From Defluviicoccus sp. (GTDB lineage Bacteria > Pseudomonadota > Alphaproteobacteria > MPNO01), in NCBI GenBank assembly GCA_028821395.1, contig JAPPGP010000097.1, positions 1-64,000 of the forward strand: DNA of 64,000 bases, given 5' to 3'. Position 1 is the first letter of the stretch. Each line of letters begins with the position of its first letter. The notes below the pieces were generated by a model. That model was not told the origin of the DNA and ran no database searches. It saw only the letters and a list, made by a program, of their open reading frames with translations. Shown here piece after piece: positions 62,062-64,000 of this stretch. The position numbers were made by a program, and so were the translations under genes.

Positions 62062-63468
62062 TCAGTCGGTTGGCGCGAGCTCGCGCGCGGCCGTCTCGGC
62101 CGCCACCAGCCCGAGCAGAAAGGCCTTGATCAGCCCGCCGATATAGGCGGCGTCGGGGCCGCCCTCGACCCCGCCCACGGTCGAGCCCGCGGCGTAGAGG
62201 CCGGGGATCGGCGTGTCGTCGGGCCGGAGCACCCGCGCCGCGCCGTCGACGGCGATGCCGCCCATGGTCACGGTGATGCCGGCGGCGAGCGGGGCGGCGT
62301 GAAAGGGCGGCGTCTCGATGGGCACCGGGGGGTAGCGATCCGCCGTCCGGCCCGGTGCGAGCGCCGCGGTGCGGCCCGCCTTCGCGGCGGCGTTGAACTC
62401 CGCGACGGCCACTTCGAGCGCTCCGGTATCGAGCCCCGCGCGCAGCGCCAGCTCGCCGATGGATCCCGCCTCGTGCAGCGTCCCCCCGGAATCGGTCAGC
62501 AACGGGTTGGGCGGCACCAGGTCGGCCTCCTTCGCCTGTTCCCAGACCGTCGAATCGAAGATCGCGGTCGCGCTCAGCGGGTCGTCGAGGCGGGCGATGG
62601 CATTGGTCATGTACACCCCGCCCACGCCCTCGTCGGCGAAGCGCCCGGCGTCGGGACCGACCACGATTCCGGAAGCGCAGATCACGTCGAGCTGCGGGTA
62701 GGGCCAGAGCTCGGGGTTGGTCATCACGTCGCGCGACAGCACGTGGCCGTAGAACTTGTCGAGCCCGACGAGCGCGGCCCCGGCCTGCTCCGCCATGCGC
62801 AGCCCGTCGCCGCGCCCGGTCTCGGTGTTGCGCTGGCGGATGCGTTCCGGCCGGCCGGTGATGTGCCGGGCGAGGCGCGCGCGGTCGGCCTGAAAGCCGC
62901 CATCGGCGATCACCACCGCGCCGGCCTCGACGGTGGACGGGCCGTTCGCGCCCCGGATCTCGACGCCCCGGCATGCCCCGTCCCGCATCACGAGATCGCG
63001 CGCTTCGGTTCCGCGCAGCAGCGTGCCGCCGGCTTCCTCCAGCCGCGCGGCCAGGTTTCTCAGCAGCCGGTCCGGCCCGTTCCCCGGCCAGTCGAGACCG
63101 GCGCCCATGCGGCGGGTGGGCGCCAGGGTCGGCAATCCGTAATTCCGCCGCGGCGCGGATTCCAGCACGGCGCCGTGGTCGGCGAGCCAGGCGGCCGTGC
63201 GCGCGCCGTTCTCCGCGAAGGTCCGCGCGAGATCCGGCCGCGCCGTGCCGCCGGTTGCCGCCACGATCCGCTCGTAGACCGCATCGGGCGGGTCGTCCGC
63301 CGGGGCCAGCGCCGTGTGCACGACGCCGGTACAGACCCGCGAATTGCACATGTAGTCTTCGCCGTCGCCGCGCTCGATCGCCACGGCGCTCAGGCCGAGC
63401 TCCGCGGCGCGGACCGCCGCCGTGAGCCCCGCGAAGCCGCCGCCGATGGCCGCCAGGTCGACCTTCAT
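62062..63468 (-). CDS. FAD-binding dehydrogenase (FrdA/tricarballylate dehydrogenase-like)
   Basis: This FAD_binding_2 flavoprotein of 468 residues has the dinucleotide motif AIGGGFAGLTAAVRAAELG at the start, RNTETGRGDGLRMAEQAGA in the middle and PIPGLYAAGSTVGGVEGG near the end. The family includes fumarate reductase, 3-ketosteroid dehydrogenase and tricarballylate dehydrogenase. Length and pattern fit TcuA-like proteins, but no TcuB is adjacent. It leads the minus-strand group with the second amidase, and its start is divergent from a RidA gene, which could remove imines or enamines formed by such oxidation. Confidence 0.87.
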   Translation of the reverse strand: MKVDLAAIGGGFAGLTAAVRAAELGLSAVAIERGDGEDYMCNSRVCTGVVHTALAPADDPPDAVYERIVAATGGTARPDLARTFAENGARTAAWLADHGAVLESAPRRNYGLPTLAPTRRMGAGLDWPGNGPDRLLRNLAARLEEAGGTLLRGTEARDLVMRDGACRGVEIRGANGPSTVEAGAVVIADGGFQADRARLARHITGRPERIRQRNTETGRGDGLRMAEQAGAALVGLDKFYGHVLSRDVMTNPELWPYPQLDVICASGIVVGPDAGRFADEGVGGVYMTNAIARLDDPLSATAIFDSTVWEQAKEADLVPPNPLLTDSGGTLHEAGSIGELALRAGLDTGALEVAVAEFNAAAKAGRTAALAPGRTADRYPPVPIETPPFHAAPLAAGITVTMGGIAVDGAARVLRPDDTPIPGLYAAGSTVGGVEGGPDAAYIGGLIKAFLLGLVAAETAARELAPTD

Positions 63469-63559
63469 CGCCGCCCCTTCATCGCCTCTCCCGCGTTGCG
63501 GGAGCCGCCCCGCGCTGGCATCGTAGCCGCGAACTCATCACCGAGACTAGGGGGCGAAG

Positions 63560-63934
63560 ATGGCCATCGAGAGACACCAGGCGAGGCACGGCAAGGTCGT
63601 GAACGGGAGGCAGATGCCGTCGATGAGCGGCATCGTGGTGCACGGCGACACGATCTATCTCGCCGGCCAGGTCGGGCACGGCGGCGGCGACATCAAGGCC
63701 CAGACAAGGGAAATCTTGGACAATATCGACGCCCAGCTCGCCTCCGTCGGCAGCGACAAGTCGAAGATCCTGTCGGCCAATCTGTGGATCACCGACTTCG
63801 ACAATTTCGGCGCGATGAACGAGGTGTGGAACGCCTGGATCGACCCGGACAACATGCCGGCGCGCGCCTGCGTCCAATCCGGCCTGGCGCGGCCGGAGTT
63901 CCTGATCGAGATCATGATTACGGCGGCGAAGTAG
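63560..63934 (+). CDS. RidA/YjgF-family protein, third copy
   Basis: This RidA superfamily member has 124 residues: MPSMSGIVVHGDTIYLAGQVGHGGGDIKAQTREILDNIDAQLASVGS, ILSANLWITDFDNFGAMNEVWNAW, and the end ARACVQSGLARPEFLIEIMITA. The Arg of MPARACVQ is at the position essential for deaminase activity in RidA, and the C-terminal Glu is present, so this is the copy most likely to act on enamines or imines. It is divergent from the flavoprotein dehydrogenase, with 91 bases between. Confidence 0.87.
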   Translation: MAIERHQARHGKVVNGRQMPSMSGIVVHGDTIYLAGQVGHGGGDIKAQTREILDNIDAQLASVGSDKSKILSANLWITDFDNFGAMNEVWNAWIDPDNMPARACVQSGLARPEFLIEIMITAAK

Positions 63935-63943
63935 CCGCGGCGC

Positions 63944-63978
63944 CCCTCGATACGGCGCTGCGCCTACTCGGGGTGAGG
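63944..63978. repeat. Type 2 repeat at the right edge
   Basis: CCCTCGATACG, then the hairpin GGCGCTGCGCC, then CTACTCGGGGTGAGG lies just after the last RidA stop. It matches the type 2 family seen at 29091-29194 and 35449-35508. The window ends 22 bases later. Confidence 0.65.
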
Positions 63979-64000
63979 AGGCGATGTTGGGGCCGCCCCA

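Overview
The window is about two-thirds G+C and densely coded. Its gene families point to an alphaproteobacterium, probably a Rhodospirillales- or Rhizobiales-like heterotroph. The pointers are a DUF4170 gene, an ScfR/RamB-type glyoxylate regulator, alphaproteobacterial-style PreT/PreA, and dispersed palindromes with the core GCCCGGACTTGTTCCGG. This placement is an inference from family content; there is no rRNA or other taxonomic marker. I saw no tRNA, rRNA, CRISPR array, insertion sequence, phage gene or replication origin.

Layout. 1-618: no supported gene, with an A+T-rich island near 421-500. 619-3006: a Lon-like protease. 3288-13301: pyrimidine metabolism, with upp, preT/preA, an NMT1/THI5-type ABC transporter, dihydropyrimidinase and beta-ureidopropionase; together these form a complete reductive uracil/thymine degradation route with its own uptake system. 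13410-15850: glutaryl-CoA dehydrogenase and a family III CoA-transferase. 15879-16254: an orphan HigA antitoxin with a HigB remnant. 16251-18570: a MetF-like protein and an HTH-methyltransferase fusion, read from a promoter region packed with TGGGA boxes. 18786-22632: a bacterial GH3 ligase and a penicillin-acylase-type lipoprotein. 22725-26112: cytochrome b561, a UbiD decarboxylase and an MFS permease. 26176-29078: nadC, phnN and an AMP-phosphorylase-type gene, tightly coupled. 29266-30774: a second UbiD. 30817-34578: a sugar-nucleotide and polyprenyl-sugar transfer module. 34600-39611: small catabolic or detoxification genes (isomerase, MFS, RidA proteins, an alpha/beta hydrolase, an SDR, glyoxalase). 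39683-48735: amide metabolism, with an asparaginase-like protein, a Urt/amide-type ABC transporter, an amidase and an amidohydrolase. 48756-53740: a peptide-type binding protein and a TRAP transporter. 53760-59144: glyoxylate shunt (aceA, DUF4170, glcB) and its divergent regulator. 59345-63934: Rieske oxygenase, second amidase, flavoprotein dehydrogenase and RidA.

How it works together. The cell looks like a scavenger of nitrogen- and carbon-containing small molecules: pyrimidines, amides, peptides, organic acids and aromatic acids. The most interesting unit is nadC-phnN-AMP phosphorylase. Phosphorolysis of a nucleoside monophosphate would give ribose-1,5-bisphosphate, PhnN would convert it to PRPP, and NadC would spend PRPP on NAD synthesis. 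Other points deserving attention are a PreA that seems to have lost one Fe-S cluster, an alpha/beta hydrolase with Gly in place of its nucleophile, an SDR without its catalytic Ser/Tyr, the TGGGA operator array, the GH3/acylase pair and the higB fossil.
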